Shown: positions 25,700-35,327 of the stretch, piece after piece
How positions within the stretch are numbered: position 1 is the stretch's first letter
Layout: the number at the start of each line of letters is the position of its first letter
Source: an uncultured Eubacteriales bacterium
Lineage (GTDB): Bacteria > Bacillota > Clostridia > Christensenellales > Aristaeellaceae
Direction of reading: 5' to 3'
Assembly: GCA_902781945.1 (NCBI GenBank)
Contig: CACZLE010000001.1
Location: 49,693-113,692 of the forward strand
DNA length: 64,000 nucleotides
Notes under the pieces: model-generated
The model's input: only the letters and a program-made list of their open reading frames with translations
Databases searched by the model: none
What the model was told of the DNA's origin: nothing
Made by a program: the position numbers and the translations under genes

Positions 25700-27970
25700 T
25701 CAATCGTTCAGGGACTTCAGCAGCGCTTCCACCTGCAGAGCGGCTTCCTTGCTGCCGCCAAAGCTCAGGGTCCCGCGCAGGGGCATGTACTTCATCATGG
25801 CCATGCCCATCTCGTCGGAGATCGCCTCCGTGGCGGCTTCGCTCTTTTCCTCATTGGAGCCGCCGCCGAAGGCCTGCATGATCTGGTCGATCATGGGCTT
25901 GAAGGCCGCAGCAGCCTTGGGATCAGACATGATATCCAGGAAGATGCTGTTCATGTCATAATGCCGGGGCAGTTCCACGGTGGAGTTGACCTTAAGGCAA
26001 GCCTTGCAGGGCAGATCACGGGAGGAAGAACCGACTTCTACGGTGAAGTCACCGGTCTCCACGTACCAATCATGGATCTGCTCGTTCCAGGTGGCGAAGG
26101 AGCGCTTGTCCAGGGTGAAGGTGATTTCCTTGGTTTCACCGGGCTGGAGCTCCACTTTCTCAAAGCCTTTCAGCTCGCGCACAGGACGGATGGCGGTGCT
26201 TTCCACATCGCCCACATACAGCTGCGCCACAGCCTTGCCGGCGCGCTTGCCTGTGTTGGTCACCTTGACGGTGGCGGTCACGGTATCGGTATCCTTGATT
26301 TCGCTGGCGCTGAGTTTCAGATCACTATACTCAAAGGTGGTATAGCTGAGACCATGACCGAAGGGGAACAGCACGTCCATTTCCTTCTTGTCATAGTAGC
26401 GATAGCCCACGAACACGCCCTCGCGATATTCGGTGCGGTTGCCTTCGCCGCCGAAATACAGGTAGGAGGGGTTGTCGCTGAGCTTCAGGGGGAAAGTTTC
26501 CGCCAGATGGCCGCTGGGATTCACATCGCCAAACAGCACGTTGACAGTGGCAATGCCCACAGCCTGGCCGCCCAGATAGCCTTCCAGGATGCCCTTGACC
26601 TTGCCGACCCAGGGCATTTCCACAGGAGAGCCGTTGTAGAGCACCACGACGGTGTTGGGATTGGCTTCCGCTACGGCTTCGATCAGCTTGTCCATGTAGG
26701 CAGGCAGATGCATATGGGTGCGGTCATAGCCCTCGGATTCGTAGGAATCCGGCAGACCGGCGAACACCACAGCCACCTTGGCGGCCTTGGCAGCCTTCAC
26801 GGCTTCCGCCAGCTGTTCCTCGGTGGAGCAATCTGCGGCCACGCTGTAACCCTCGGCGAAGCAGATATTGAGGCCTTCGGCGGCTTCCAGGGCGCTGGTG
26901 GTCTTGAAGCTGTTGATATGGCTGCTGCCGCCGCCCTGATAACGGGGCGTCTTGGCGAATTCACCGATGAAGGCGATGGTATCCTGCTTGTTCAGGGGCA
27001 GGATATCTTCTTCGTTCTTCAGCAGCACCATGCATTCCGCGGCACACTGGGCAGCCAGCTGATGCTGGGCTTCCATATCCCAGGGGGTGTCGGGCTTGGC
27101 GTTTTCCACATAGCGATAGACGATGTTCAGAATGCGTTCGCAGGCCTGATCCACCAGCTTTTCATCCAGCTTGCCTTCCTTGACGGCGGCCACGATCTTT
27201 TCGTCGTTGATGCCGTTGGAGGAGGGCATTTCCAGATCCATGCCGGCGATGATGCCCTTGACGCGGTCAGAGACGGCGCCCCAGTCGGACATCACATAGC
27301 CCTTGAAGCCCCATTCGTCGCGCAGGACGTCGTTGAGCAGCCACTTGTTCTCATTGGCGTAGACGCCGTTGATCACGTTGTAGGAGCACATGACGGTCCA
27401 GGGCTGGGCTTCCTTGACGGCGGTCTCGAAAGCGGGGAAGTAGATTTCACGGATGGTGCGCTCGTCCGCGTCGGAGGAGGAGCTCATGCGGCGATGCTCC
27501 TGGTTGTTCAGGGCAAAATGCTTGATGCTGGTGCCCACGTTGCGGCTCTGCACGCCATTGATGTAGGCGGCAGCCATCTTGCCCGCCAGGTAGGGATCTT
27601 CGCTGAGATACTCGAAATTGCGCCCGCACAGGGGAGAGCGCTTGATATTGACGGCGGGGCCCAGCACCACGCTGAGCTTTTCATGCTGACAGCTGTCGCC
27701 GATGGCCTGGCCGACCTTGCCGATCAGTTCCTTGTCGAAGGAGGCAGAGGTGGCGCAGCCCGCCGGGAAGCAGACGGCCTTGATGCTGTCATTTACGCCC
27801 AGATGATCCGCCTTATCATCCTGTTTGCGCAGGCCATGGGGGCCGTCGCTGACCATGGAGGCGGGGATGCCAAGGCGTTCGATGGCCTTGGTATGCCAGA
27901 AGTCCGCGCCGGAGCACAGACCGGCTTTTTCTTCCAATGTCATTTGGGCGATCAGAGCTTTGATGTCCAT
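25700..27970 (-). CDS. Beta-glucosidase-type glycoside hydrolase family 3
   Basis: A 756-residue GH3 enzyme. The nucleophile is D229 in GYVMSDWGAV, and substrate-binding KH (150-151) precedes the NNQEHRR loop. Domain order is the (beta/alpha)8 barrel, the alpha/beta sandwich with AVVFAGLPDSYESEGYDR, and a fibronectin III-like domain (about 585-660). A helical tail of roughly 90 residues after the usual end is unusual. No signal peptide is present, so it cleaves oligosaccharides delivered by the adjoining ABC transporter. The start at 27970 follows AAAGGAG; a longer frame of nine codons was rejected. Beta-glucosidase, xylosidase or related specificity cannot be separated by motif. Confidence 0.92.
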   Translation of the reverse strand: MDIKALIAQMTLEEKAGLCSGADFWHTKAIERLGIPASMVSDGPHGLRKQDDKADHLGVNDSIKAVCFPAGCATSASFDKELIGKVGQAIGDSCQHEKLSVVLGPAVNIKRSPLCGRNFEYLSEDPYLAGKMAAAYINGVQSRNVGTSIKHFALNNQEHRRMSSSSDADERTIREIYFPAFETAVKEAQPWTVMCSYNVINGVYANENKWLLNDVLRDEWGFKGYVMSDWGAVSDRVKGIIAGMDLEMPSSNGINDEKIVAAVKEGKLDEKLVDQACERILNIVYRYVENAKPDTPWDMEAQHQLAAQCAAECMVLLKNEEDILPLNKQDTIAFIGEFAKTPRYQGGGSSHINSFKTTSALEAAEGLNICFAEGYSVAADCSTEEQLAEAVKAAKAAKVAVVFAGLPDSYESEGYDRTHMHLPAYMDKLIEAVAEANPNTVVVLYNGSPVEMPWVGKVKGILEGYLGGQAVGIATVNVLFGDVNPSGHLAETFPLKLSDNPSYLYFGGEGNRTEYREGVFVGYRYYDKKEMDVLFPFGHGLSYTTFEYSDLKLSASEIKDTDTVTATVKVTNTGKRAGKAVAQLYVGDVESTAIRPVRELKGFEKVELQPGETKEITFTLDKRSFATWNEQIHDWYVETGDFTVEVGSSSRDLPCKACLKVNSTVELPRHYDMNSIFLDIMSDPKAAAAFKPMIDQIMQAFGGGSNEEKSEAATEAISDEMGMAMMKYMPLRGTLSFGGSKEAALQVEALLKSLND

Positions 27971-28003
27971 GGGGATCGATCTCCTTTCATTCGTCAAAGC
28001 GGT

Positions 28004-28903
28004 TTATTTTATCTCCACGGTGGACAGATCCCAGGGTTCGTGGATCTTGGGCACGTCGGAGATCAGACGCTTGGTGTAGGGCGCTTTGGGGGTCAGCATG
28101 ACTTCATCGGGACGTCCGGATTCCACAAATTTGCCGTGCTCCATGATGTACACGGAGTCGGAGATGTAGTAAGCCAGGCCGATATCGTGGGTGATGAAGA
28201 TAACGGTCATGCCGGTCTCGTTGCGCAGGTTCAGCAGCATGTCCAGGATGGTGGCGCGGGAGCAGGCGTCGATCATGGAGGTGGGCTCGTCAGCCAGCAG
28301 GATATCGGGCTTAAGCAGGAAGATGCGGGCGATCATCAAACGCTGCATCTGGCCGCCGGACAGCTCGAAGGGATACTTGTTGGTGAGCTCGGCGAACTTC
28401 AGATTGACGAAGCTGCACGCCTCGGTCATCATTTCGATTTTCTTTTCCTTGGGCAGGTTTTTGCCGCCGCGCATGTTGATGCAGTCCAGCAGAACGGCGT
28501 CGATCTTGTGGAACACGTTGTAGCTGGAGAAGGGATCCTGGAAAATGGCCTGGATGCCCTTCCAGTATTCCTTTTTCTTGGCGCCGGTGGAGATATCGCG
28601 GGGCTGGCCCTTGAAAAAGATCTCGCCCTCGGTGGGCTCCAGGAGGCCCAGCAGGATCTTGGACAGGGTGGTTTTACCGGAACCGGATTCACCCACGATG
28701 GAAATCAATTCGCCCTTATGGAATTCAAAGTTCACGTGATCGACGGCCACAGTGGTGGTTTTGCCGGTGTGGAACACACGGGTGACACCCTTGCCGCTCA
28801 AGCAAAGGGGCTCCTTGGAAAAGTCCTTGTTTCGGTCAGAACCGAAGGTTACGCTTTCACGGGTATCTTCCGGCTGAACGCTGATCTTTTCATCCGTCTT
28901 CAC
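28004..28903 (-). CDS. Oligopeptide/oligosaccharide ABC transporter ATPase (OppF type)
   Basis: A 299-residue ABC ATPase with Walker [11 protein letters not shown]-loop [11 protein letters not shown], signature [10 protein letters not shown], Walker [10 protein letters not shown] and H-loop FITHD. The start is GTG with GGAGG nine bp upstream, and it overlaps the OppD-type gene by 14 nt. An N-terminal extension of about 35 residues precedes the ABC domain. It pairs with the upstream ATPase to energise the two permeases of this Opp-like system. The neighbouring glycosidases suggest beta-linked oligosaccharides rather than peptides as cargo (inference). Confidence 0.93.
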   Translation of the reverse strand: MKTDEKISVQPEDTRESVTFGSDRNKDFSKEPLCLSGKGVTRVFHTGKTTTVAVDHVNFEFHKGELISIVGESGSGKTTLSKILLGLLEPTEGEIFFKGQPRDISTGAKKKEYWKGIQAIFQDPFSSYNVFHKIDAVLLDCINMRGGKNLPKEKKIEMMTEACSFVNLKFAELTNKYPFELSGGQMQRLMIARIFLLKPDILLADEPTSMIDACSRATILDMLLNLRNETGMTVIFITHDIGLAYYISDSVYIMEHGKFVESGRPDEVMLTPKAPYTKRLISDVPKIHEPWDLSTVEIK

Positions 28904-29903
28904 GTTCGTACACCTCCCTCAGTTCTTTCTCGGAGAAGGCACAGCGATAGCTGCGTCCGCCGCCGATATCCAGCAGCGGCTGCTGATTGACCTTGCAGGC
29001 CGCGGTGGCATAGCGGCACCGATCCGCGAAGCGGCAGCCGATGGGCGGATGCTTCAGGTTGGGCGGCGTGCCGGGAATGGCGGTCAGCTTCACGTCGCGG
29101 GTGCCTTCCTCGGGAACCAGGATGGAGCGCATCAGGCCGCGGGAATAGGGATGGATGGGATCGAACACCATTTCCTTGGCGCTGCCGCGTTCCACGATCT
29201 GGCCGGCGTACATGACCATAATGTCGTCGGTCACGTTATACAGCAGGGGCAGCTCATGGGTAATGAAGATCATGCTCTTCACCATGCCCTGGGCCATCAT
29301 GTCCTTCATCATCTTGATCACCATCTTCTGGCTGGTCACGTCCAGGGCGGAAGAAGGCTCGTCAGCGATCAGGACCTTGGGGTTCAGGATGGTGGAAACG
29401 GCGATGACCACGCGCTGGCGCATACCGCCGGAGAGCTCTACGCTGTGCTTGTCCAGGGCGTCCACAGGCAGGCCCAGCTTGGCAAAGCGCTGCTCCGCCA
29501 TCTCGCGGATCTGCTTTTTGTCCATGGGCAGCTCGTGGGCGCGGATCACGTCTTCGATGAATTTGCCAACCTTGCGGGTAGGGTTCAGGGCGTTCATGGC
29601 CGCCTGGGGGATATAGGCCACATCGGAACCCAGCACGGTCTTGCGGACGGTGTCGGGATCCAGGCCGGTAATATCCTTGCCATCCACCACGATGGTGCCG
29701 CTGGTGTAATGAAGCGGCGGGAAATAATAGCCCATCAGGCTCAGGGCCAGGGTGGATTTGCCGCAGCCGGATTCACCGGCGATACCCAAGCTCTTGCCCT
29801 CTTCGATATCAAGGGTCACGTGATCGACGGAGTAGACATCCTCGCCCTGACGGGTGATATATTTGGTGGTCAGCTGATTGACCTCAAGCATTTTCTTTGC
29901 CAT
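28890..29903 (-). CDS. Oligopeptide/oligosaccharide ABC transporter ATPase (OppD type)
   Basis: A 337-residue ATPase with Walker [11 protein letters not shown]-loop [12 protein letters not shown], signature [11 protein letters not shown], Walker [13 protein letters not shown] and FITHELP. The C-terminal oligopeptide-ABC extension includes [18 protein letters not shown], whose spaced cysteines are typical of OppD/DppD and in some relatives bind an iron-sulfur cluster. AAGGAGG lies 8 bp before the ATG. Confidence 0.94.
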   Translation of the reverse strand: MAKKMLEVNQLTTKYITRQGEDVYSVDHVTLDIEEGKSLGIAGESGCGKSTLALSLMGYYFPPLHYTSGTIVVDGKDITGLDPDTVRKTVLGSDVAYIPQAAMNALNPTRKVGKFIEDVIRAHELPMDKKQIREMAEQRFAKLGLPVDALDKHSVELSGGMRQRVVIAVSTILNPKVLIADEPSSALDVTSQKMVIKMMKDMMAQGMVKSMIFITHELPLLYNVTDDIMVMYAGQIVERGSAKEMVFDPIHPYSRGLMRSILVPEEGTRDVKLTAIPGTPPNLKHPPIGCRFADRCRYATAACKVNQQPLLDIGGGRSYRCAFSEKELREVYEREDG

Positions 29904-29916
29904 CTGTCACACCTCC

Positions 29917-31176
29917 TTAATCACGCAGGGTCGGGTTGAACACCTGGTCGAGGCCGGTATTCATCAGGTTCAGAGAGAAAGAGATCAGCGCGATGACCAG
30001 GATCACCGGGAAGTAGGCCCACCAGGCGTTACTGGAGGTATACGCGCCAAACAGCTTGGACCAGTTCATCATCAGGCCCAGGGTGGGCAGCTCGTTGGGG
30101 TTCGGGCCCAGACCCAGCATGGACAGCTGCGCTTCGGCCAGGATGCCGCTGGACACCTGCAGGATGAAGGCCATCACCACGTAGCTGGCGATGTAGGGCA
30201 GGATGTCAGTCAGCACGATGCGGCCCAGGCTGTGGCCGGAGAGCTTGGACAGGTTCACGTGGTCACGGTTGCGCAGGCTGATGACCTGAGAACGCACGGA
30301 ACGGGCGGTCCAAACCCAGCTGGTGATGCCGATAATGATGGCGCAAGTGGTGATGCTGCGGGAATTAGTGCCCAGAGCAGAGTAGATCAGGATCAGCAAT
30401 ACAAAGCCGGGGATGACGGTGAAGATGTTGCAGATGAACATCAGGATATCGTCTACCACGCCGCCAATATAGCCGGCCAGCAGACCGATGAGCAGGCCCA
30501 GGCTGGTGGCAATGGAACCGGCCAAGAGACCTACCAGCAGAGAAATGCCGGTGGCCTTCACCAGCTCGGTCAGAGTGTCACGGCCAAAGTTATCCGTGCC
30601 CAAAGGCAGGGTGATGGCGTTGGCCACCTCTGTCACCTTGACGTAATCGCTGGTGGCCACGGTGGAAACCGTCGCGCTGTCGCCCTCGCCCTTGGTCACG
30701 CTCATGGGAACGGACACATCGGTGGAAAGGCGATTGTTCAATCTTCTCAGCTCATTGCGCTTGGCTTGTGTGGAGAAGCCTTCATACTTTTTCGCCTTGG
30801 CGTCCGCATCGCTGTAATTGGCTTTCCAAACCTCGATCAGCTGATGGAAGTTCTCGTTGGAGGTATCCAGGCCGGTCACATCCGCTCCCATGGCTTTCAG
30901 ATAGTCCAGCATGGTCTGCCGATCCTTGACAGGCAGAGAGGATTCCAAACGGTTGTCATCCGCTTCGGGCAGCTCCACACGGTAGGTACCCGTGTTGTTC
31001 GCGTCATATACGGAGACATAGGTGCCGGGGGACAGGAAGCCCTTGCCCAGACCCTGCAGCGGATCACGCGTGACAAAATACGGATAGATCAGCACGGTGA
31101 GCAGAATGGTCATGAAGATGATAAAGCCAACCAGGAAGCGGGGAGAATGGAATACGTTTTTCAGTGTATGTTTCAT
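29917..31176 (-). CDS. ABC transporter permease (OppC type) with large extracytoplasmic insertion
   Basis: About 419 residues from the ATG at 31176; an ATG two codons upstream is also in frame but sits too close to the GGGGG site. TM1 spans about residues 15-35. About 155 residues then precede the standard LGTDNFGRDTLTELV element, far more than the roughly 40 in ordinary OppC. This insert is polar and presumably outside the membrane, where it could contact the binding protein. Five further membrane segments follow, with the ATPase-coupling EAA-like region near LSKLSGHSLGRIVLTDILP. Confidence 0.9.
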   Translation of the reverse strand: MKHTLKNVFHSPRFLVGFIIFMTILLTVLIYPYFVTRDPLQGLGKGFLSPGTYVSVYDANNTGTYRVELPEADDNRLESSLPVKDRQTMLDYLKAMGADVTGLDTSNENFHQLIEVWKANYSDADAKAKKYEGFSTQAKRNELRRLNNRLSTDVSVPMSVTKGEGDSATVSTVATSDYVKVTEVANAITLPLGTDNFGRDTLTELVKATGISLLVGLLAGSIATSLGLLIGLLAGYIGGVVDDILMFICNIFTVIPGFVLLILIYSALGTNSRSITTCAIIIGITSWVWTARSVRSQVISLRNRDHVNLSKLSGHSLGRIVLTDILPYIASYVVMAFILQVSSGILAEAQLSMLGLGPNPNELPTLGLMMNWSKLFGAYTSSNAWWAYFPVILVIALISFSLNLMNTGLDQVFNPTLRD

Positions 31177-31190
31177 GCTCATCCACCCCC

Positions 31191-32198
31191 TTAATCAAAC
31201 TGTGCAGCCTTGACCCGCGGGTCAATGAACGCATAGATAATATCCAACAGGAAGCTGGCGATCAGTACCATGATGGTGATGATCAGGGTACAGGCGGAGA
31301 TGACCGGATAGTCCGAAGAGTTGATCGCCGCGTACATGGACATGCCCAAGCCAGGATAGCTGAAAATCGTTTCGGCGACCAACGCGCCGCCCACCATGGA
31401 GCCGATGCTCATGGCCAGACCGGTGACCTGGGGCAGCATGGCGTTGCGGAACACATAGCGAACGATCTTCTTATCCTTGATACCGAGAAAACGGGAGTAC
31501 TTCACGTAGTCCGCGTTCAATTCGTAAATGGACATGGATCGCATACCAACCGCCTGGCCGCCGATAGAGATCAGTACGATGGACCAGAAGGGCAGCTGAT
31601 AGTGGGAAATAACGGAAGCGATGAATTTCCAGCTGAAGCTGGGGATCATGCCGGGATCATAGGCGCCGTTGACGGGGGCCCAGCCCAGGCCGACGGCGAA
31701 GATCACCAGCAGGATAACGGCAGCGCCGAACGCGGGGATAGCGCTGAAAAACAGGGTAAGCGGCATCAGGCCCTTATCCCAGATGCCACGCTTGTAAGCG
31801 GCCACAGCACCCAGCAGGTTGCCCAGCAGCCAGCCCACCAGAATGGCGGGAAGCTGCAGCGCTACGGTCCACCAGATACTGGAGCCGATGATATCGGACA
31901 CCAGACGGGGATACTGGCTGTAGCTTACGCCAAAGGTGCCCTTGGCGGCGTTCTTCACGAAATCCCAGAATTGGCCGAGAAGACTCTTATCCAGGCCAAA
32001 CTGGTGAGAGTAATAAGCCATCTGTTCCTGAACCTGTTCCTGCGTTGCGCCGGGGCTGATGTTTTTACCCACGATGGCGTTTACGGGATCGCCGGGCATC
32101 AGCCGGGGCAGGATAAAGTTCAGGATCACTGCTGCGATAAAGGTAATGACAAACCAAAAAATCTTCTTTTTGAAGTATTTCAGCATGCCTTTCGTCAT
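31191..32198 (-). CDS. ABC transporter permease (OppB type)
   Basis: A 335-residue inner-membrane permease. TM1 is [20 protein letters not shown], followed by the family motif [11 protein letters not shown]. The EAA-like loop lies around [29 protein letters not shown], and [13 protein letters not shown] is conserved near the last segments. The ATG follows GGGGGAGGG. It comes after the binding protein gene and an intervening hairpin. Confidence 0.94.
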   Translation of the reverse strand: MTKGMLKYFKKKIFWFVITFIAAVILNFILPRLMPGDPVNAIVGKNISPGATQEQVQEQMAYYSHQFGLDKSLLGQFWDFVKNAAKGTFGVSYSQYPRLVSDIIGSSIWWTVALQLPAILVGWLLGNLLGAVAAYKRGIWDKGLMPLTLFFSAIPAFGAAVILLVIFAVGLGWAPVNGAYDPGMIPSFSWKFIASVISHYQLPFWSIVLISIGGQAVGMRSMSIYELNADYVKYSRFLGIKDKKIVRYVFRNAMLPQVTGLAMSIGSMVGGALVAETIFSYPGLGMSMYAAINSSDYPVISACTLIITIMVLIASFLLDIIYAFIDPRVKAAQFD

Positions 32199-32216
32199 CA
32201 GTTATCCCTCCCCCCT

Positions 32217-32261
32217 AAAAAAAGGGCGGCCATGACTCGCCTGAGCAGGATCATGGCCGCC
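32217..32261 (-). terminator. Intra-operon hairpin between the binding protein and permease genes
   Basis: A perfect 11-bp stem (32261-32251 with 32235-32225) with a 15-nt loop is followed on the minus strand by T7. It should stop a share of transcripts after the binding protein gene, giving more binding protein than membrane components. Confidence 0.85.
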
Positions 32262-32275
32262 GGGTTAATTCTGGA

Positions 32276-34057
32276 TTACTTTACGAGCTCCAGGTTGTAC
32301 AGAGCAGCGATGCCGTAGCCGTCGGTGCAGTCCATGGGCGGGATGTTGTTGCCGTCGTCCTTCTCAGGATAGCCGGTCCAAACAGTCTCGTTCACAGCAT
32401 GGAACACTTCGGGACGATACATCAGGGAGAAGGAAGGCACTTCGTCCAGATAGATCTGGGTGGCTTCGGTGTACAGGGCCTTCAGCTCATCAGCGTCGGT
32501 GGTCAGCGGGATCTTCTTGATGATCTCGTCGATGCGATCATTCTTGTAGTGGCCGAAGTTGCCGCTCCAGTTGTTGTCAACGCCAACGAACTCAGAGCTC
32601 ATGAAAGCGCGGACGCGGCTCCAGGGAGCAGCGGGCTCGGCGCCGGCGGGGCTCCACATGAAGATTTCATATTCGGTCTGAGAACCCTTGGTGAACACGG
32701 TCTGATACTGATCCCAAGTGGGGAAGGTGGCGATGATTTCCACGCCGATGGCCTTGCCGGCCTCGGCAACCATGTTCATGGCAGCCTGCCAGTCAGTCCA
32801 ACCATCGGGGCAGCAGGCCTTCAGGCTGATCTTTTCGCCGTTGTACTCACGCCAGCCGTCGCCGTCGGAGTCCACGATGCCAGCGGCATCCAGCAGAGCC
32901 TTGGCGCCTTCGATGTCCTTGCCGGCCCACTGCAGATCCTTCACAGCCTCATGATCATACATGGCCTGCTCACCATCGGTGGGGTTCATGACGGAACGGG
33001 GCACATCCACGAAGGAGGGGCTCTGGTTGGTCATGGCGTTCTCGATGATGTTGTCATAGTCAACAGCCATAGCGATGGCTTTGCGCAGTTCCTTCACCTG
33101 CATCACGGGCACATCCATGTTGTACCAGGCGGTGGGCATGGTGGCGCAGATGCCATAGGGAGCTTCGTCAGAATAGGTGGCAACAGGCAGACCCTGCTCT
33201 TCCCACAGCTTCTGCACGTTGGCGATGAACTGCTGGTTCACGTCGATCTGGCCGGCCTGGAAAGCAACCAGGGTGGCGTCGTTATCCTTGTAGATGGTGT
33301 GAGCGATGTACTTGGGAGCGGGCAGCTTGCCCCACATGGAGGCATCCTGGCCCCAGTAAGCATCGTTGCGCACGAAGGCAACCAGCTGGTCATTGGCGAA
33401 ATAGGGGCCATAGGGGCCGGAGTACACGGCGTCGGGGGTGGGATCGGTGCGAACCGCGGTGGCATCGTTGTTGTGCTTCGCCAGCAGGCCCTCAGCCCAA
33501 TCCTTCTGCACGATATAAACGCCGGTCAGGAAGTTCAGCACCTGCAGGGGGTTGGCGGGCTGGCCTTCTTCGTTCAGCTTGGCCTTGATCACAACAGCGC
33601 CGTCCACATTCTCGATGCTCTCGATATAGGGAGCATAGCCGGTGTAGGTGCCGTTCTGAATCTGGGTGCTCACATTCCAGGTGGCAACCACGTCGTCAGC
33701 GGTCACGGCAGTGCCATCAGACCACTTGGCAGCGGGCTTGATCTTGAGGGTCAGCTCGGTCAGGCTGTCGTTCCAAGTGTAAGCACCGTCAGCCAGCAGG
33801 GGATACAGCTGGCCGTCCAGGCCGTTGTACATGTACAGGGTTTCGAACATGCAGGTGCGGCTGCCGCGGGGCGCCTGGGACAGGGCCAGGCCGTTGTTCA
33901 TATTGTCGCCCAGAGGGTTATAACCCACAACGGGGTCCCACTGCTGGCCGCCAAAGTAGAGGGTTTCGTTGCGGGGCAGGTCGGCTACTTCGGCGAACGC
34001 ACTTACCGCGCCGAGAACCATGATCGCCGCCAGCAACAGGGCAAGGATCTTCTTCAT
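32276..34057 (-). CDS. ABC transporter substrate-binding protein (SBP family 5)
   Basis: A 593-residue exported protein. MKKILALLLAAIMVLGAVSAFAE is a signal peptide with an A-F-A type I cleavage site and no lipobox cysteine, unusual for a Gram-positive binding protein. The mature part is a family 5 (OppA/DppA-like) domain, with TLKIKPAAKWSDGTAVTADDV as the clearest motif. The start was placed at 34057 after AAGGAGG; the longer frame was rejected. Given the GH3 and GH2 neighbours the cargo is probably an oligosaccharide. Confidence 0.93.
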   Translation of the reverse strand: MKKILALLLAAIMVLGAVSAFAEVADLPRNETLYFGGQQWDPVVGYNPLGDNMNNGLALSQAPRGSRTCMFETLYMYNGLDGQLYPLLADGAYTWNDSLTELTLKIKPAAKWSDGTAVTADDVVATWNVSTQIQNGTYTGYAPYIESIENVDGAVVIKAKLNEEGQPANPLQVLNFLTGVYIVQKDWAEGLLAKHNNDATAVRTDPTPDAVYSGPYGPYFANDQLVAFVRNDAYWGQDASMWGKLPAPKYIAHTIYKDNDATLVAFQAGQIDVNQQFIANVQKLWEEQGLPVATYSDEAPYGICATMPTAWYNMDVPVMQVKELRKAIAMAVDYDNIIENAMTNQSPSFVDVPRSVMNPTDGEQAMYDHEAVKDLQWAGKDIEGAKALLDAAGIVDSDGDGWREYNGEKISLKACCPDGWTDWQAAMNMVAEAGKAIGVEIIATFPTWDQYQTVFTKGSQTEYEIFMWSPAGAEPAAPWSRVRAFMSSEFVGVDNNWSGNFGHYKNDRIDEIIKKIPLTTDADELKALYTEATQIYLDEVPSFSLMYRPEVFHAVNETVWTGYPEKDDGNNIPPMDCTDGYGIAALYNLELVK

Positions 34058-34112
34058 ACAGGTTTCCTCCTTAAAAATTTTGTTAAGGCCCTTGGGCCAT
34101 AACATACTTTGA

Positions 34113-35123
34113 TCAGATGGGGCGGACCGTTTCGCCCGGGATCAGATGACCCGCCACAGAAATGTGCTCCGGGGTAAAGGGATGTCCCGCCTCTGCCTGG
34201 CGGGCCAGCATCTGCGCCGCCTGATTTCCCATTTCTTCAGCATCCTGCCGCAGGGTGGTCAAATGGGGATGCACGTACTGCACCACGCTGATGCCGTCAT
34301 ATCCGGCCACGCTGATATCCTGGGGAATGCCAAAGCGCTGTGCGCGGAATTCGTTGAGCGCGCCCAGGTAGGAGATGTCATCCGGCAGCAGAACGCAGGT
34401 AGGGGGATCAGATAAGGCCAAAAGCTTTCGCGTTGCGGCCTGGGTGGATTCCGGATCGTGATAAAACGCTTCGATCAGATATTCCGGAGGAACATCGATC
34501 CCGTGCCCCTGACAGGCGGCCTTGAAAGCCCGGACCCGCGCCCGGGTCACATGGGTGTCGTCGCCGTAAATGAAAGCGATCTTGCGGTGTCCCTGGCTGT
34601 GGATATAGTCCACCAGGTCATGCATGCCGCGGGTATTGTCGGATACCACGCTGCTGATGCCTTCAAACTCGAAATCAATGCAGGCAACGGGACAATCATA
34701 CTGGCGAACGTCGTTCACCACGTCGGAAACCCTGTCCGTCCCGGCGATGATCAAAATGCCGTCGCAGTTGCGATACCGGGCATGCTCGGCATAGCTGATG
34801 TGCTTTCCGCCCAGCTGATCGCCCACAAAAAATACGTCGTAGCCCAGGGTCTGGGCGCTGCGCATGAAGCTGTTGAGGATGCGGGAGAAGAATTCATGGG
34901 TCAGGCCATACTTGGCGGCCTCTTCGTAAATGATGCCGAAACTGTAAGATCGGCTGGTGCGCAGGGCCTTGGCAGCCATGTTGGGCATATAGCCCATTTC
35001 TTTGGCTACCTGCTGGATACGTTCCTTGGTGGCCTTGCTCAGATCCGACGCGTCGTTCAGTGCCTTGCTTACCGTTGCCAGGGATACGCCGCATGCTTCT
35101 GCGATTTTTCTTAATGTAACCAT
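34113..35123 (-). CDS. LacI-family transcriptional regulator
   Basis: A 336-residue repressor. Residues 1-60 are the LacI helix-turn-helix (TLRKIAEACGVSLATVSKALN) and hinge helix; the remainder is a periplasmic-binding-like effector domain that would sense a sugar. It is the first gene of the minus-strand transporter/GH3 unit, with the binding protein gene 55 bp downstream. It is preceded by a consensus promoter with a CG-centred operator candidate at the transcription start, consistent with autoregulation. Confidence 0.94.
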   Translation of the reverse strand: MVTLRKIAEACGVSLATVSKALNDASDLSKATKERIQQVAKEMGYMPNMAAKALRTSRSYSFGIIYEEAAKYGLTHEFFSRILNSFMRSAQTLGYDVFFVGDQLGGKHISYAEHARYRNCDGILIIAGTDRVSDVVNDVRQYDCPVACIDFEFEGISSVVSDNTRGMHDLVDYIHSQGHRKIAFIYGDDTHVTRARVRAFKAACQGHGIDVPPEYLIEAFYHDPESTQAATRKLLALSDPPTCVLLPDDISYLGALNEFRAQRFGIPQDISVAGYDGISVVQYVHPHLTTLRQDAEEMGNQAAQMLARQAEAGHPFTPEHISVAGHLIPGETVRPI

Positions 35124-35181
35124 GGTTTCTCCAGTAACGGACGGCGCAAAGCGCCATGTAAATAACGGTAAGAAAAAGACA

Positions 35182-35197
35182 TCTTTAACGTTTTCGA
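35182..35197. promoter_or_regulatory. Candidate LacI-type operator at the lacI transcription start
   Basis: TCTTTAACGTTTTCGA is an imperfect palindrome centred on CG with AACGTT at its core, typical of LacI-family sites. It lies 8 bp downstream of the -10, where bound repressor would block initiation. Confidence 0.5.
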
Positions 35198-35204
35198 TAG
35201 ATTT

Positions 35205-35233
35205 ATTATATGCGTTTTTGTAACCTTTGTCAA
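35205..35233 (-). promoter_or_regulatory. Promoter of the lacI-opp-GH3 operon
   Basis: On the minus strand TTGACA (35233-35228) and TATAAT (35210-35205) have a 17-bp spacer, a full consensus match. Such strength fits a promoter meant to be repressed. Confidence 0.9.
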
Positions 35234-35283
35234 TGGGTCTGCATTTCTTTTTTTTATTTCAAAATCTTGTAATATTTTGTAAC

Positions 35284-35311
35284 AAAAAAGCGCTCCCGAA
35301 GCTGGGAGCGC
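35284..35311 (-). terminator. Terminator after the beta-mannosidase gene
   Basis: GCGCTCCC (35290-35297) pairs with GGGAGCGC (35304-35311) around a 6-nt loop. On the minus strand it is followed by T6. Confidence 0.9.
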
Positions 35312-35327
35312 CTGGAAGGGAATTGGA

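Noticed and set aside
25625..28990. An open frame of about 1,120 codons on the plus strand
   Set aside because: It is antisense to the GH3 and two ABC ATPase genes, all with clear catalytic motifs and ribosome sites. Such frames arise from GC-biased third positions on the coding strand.
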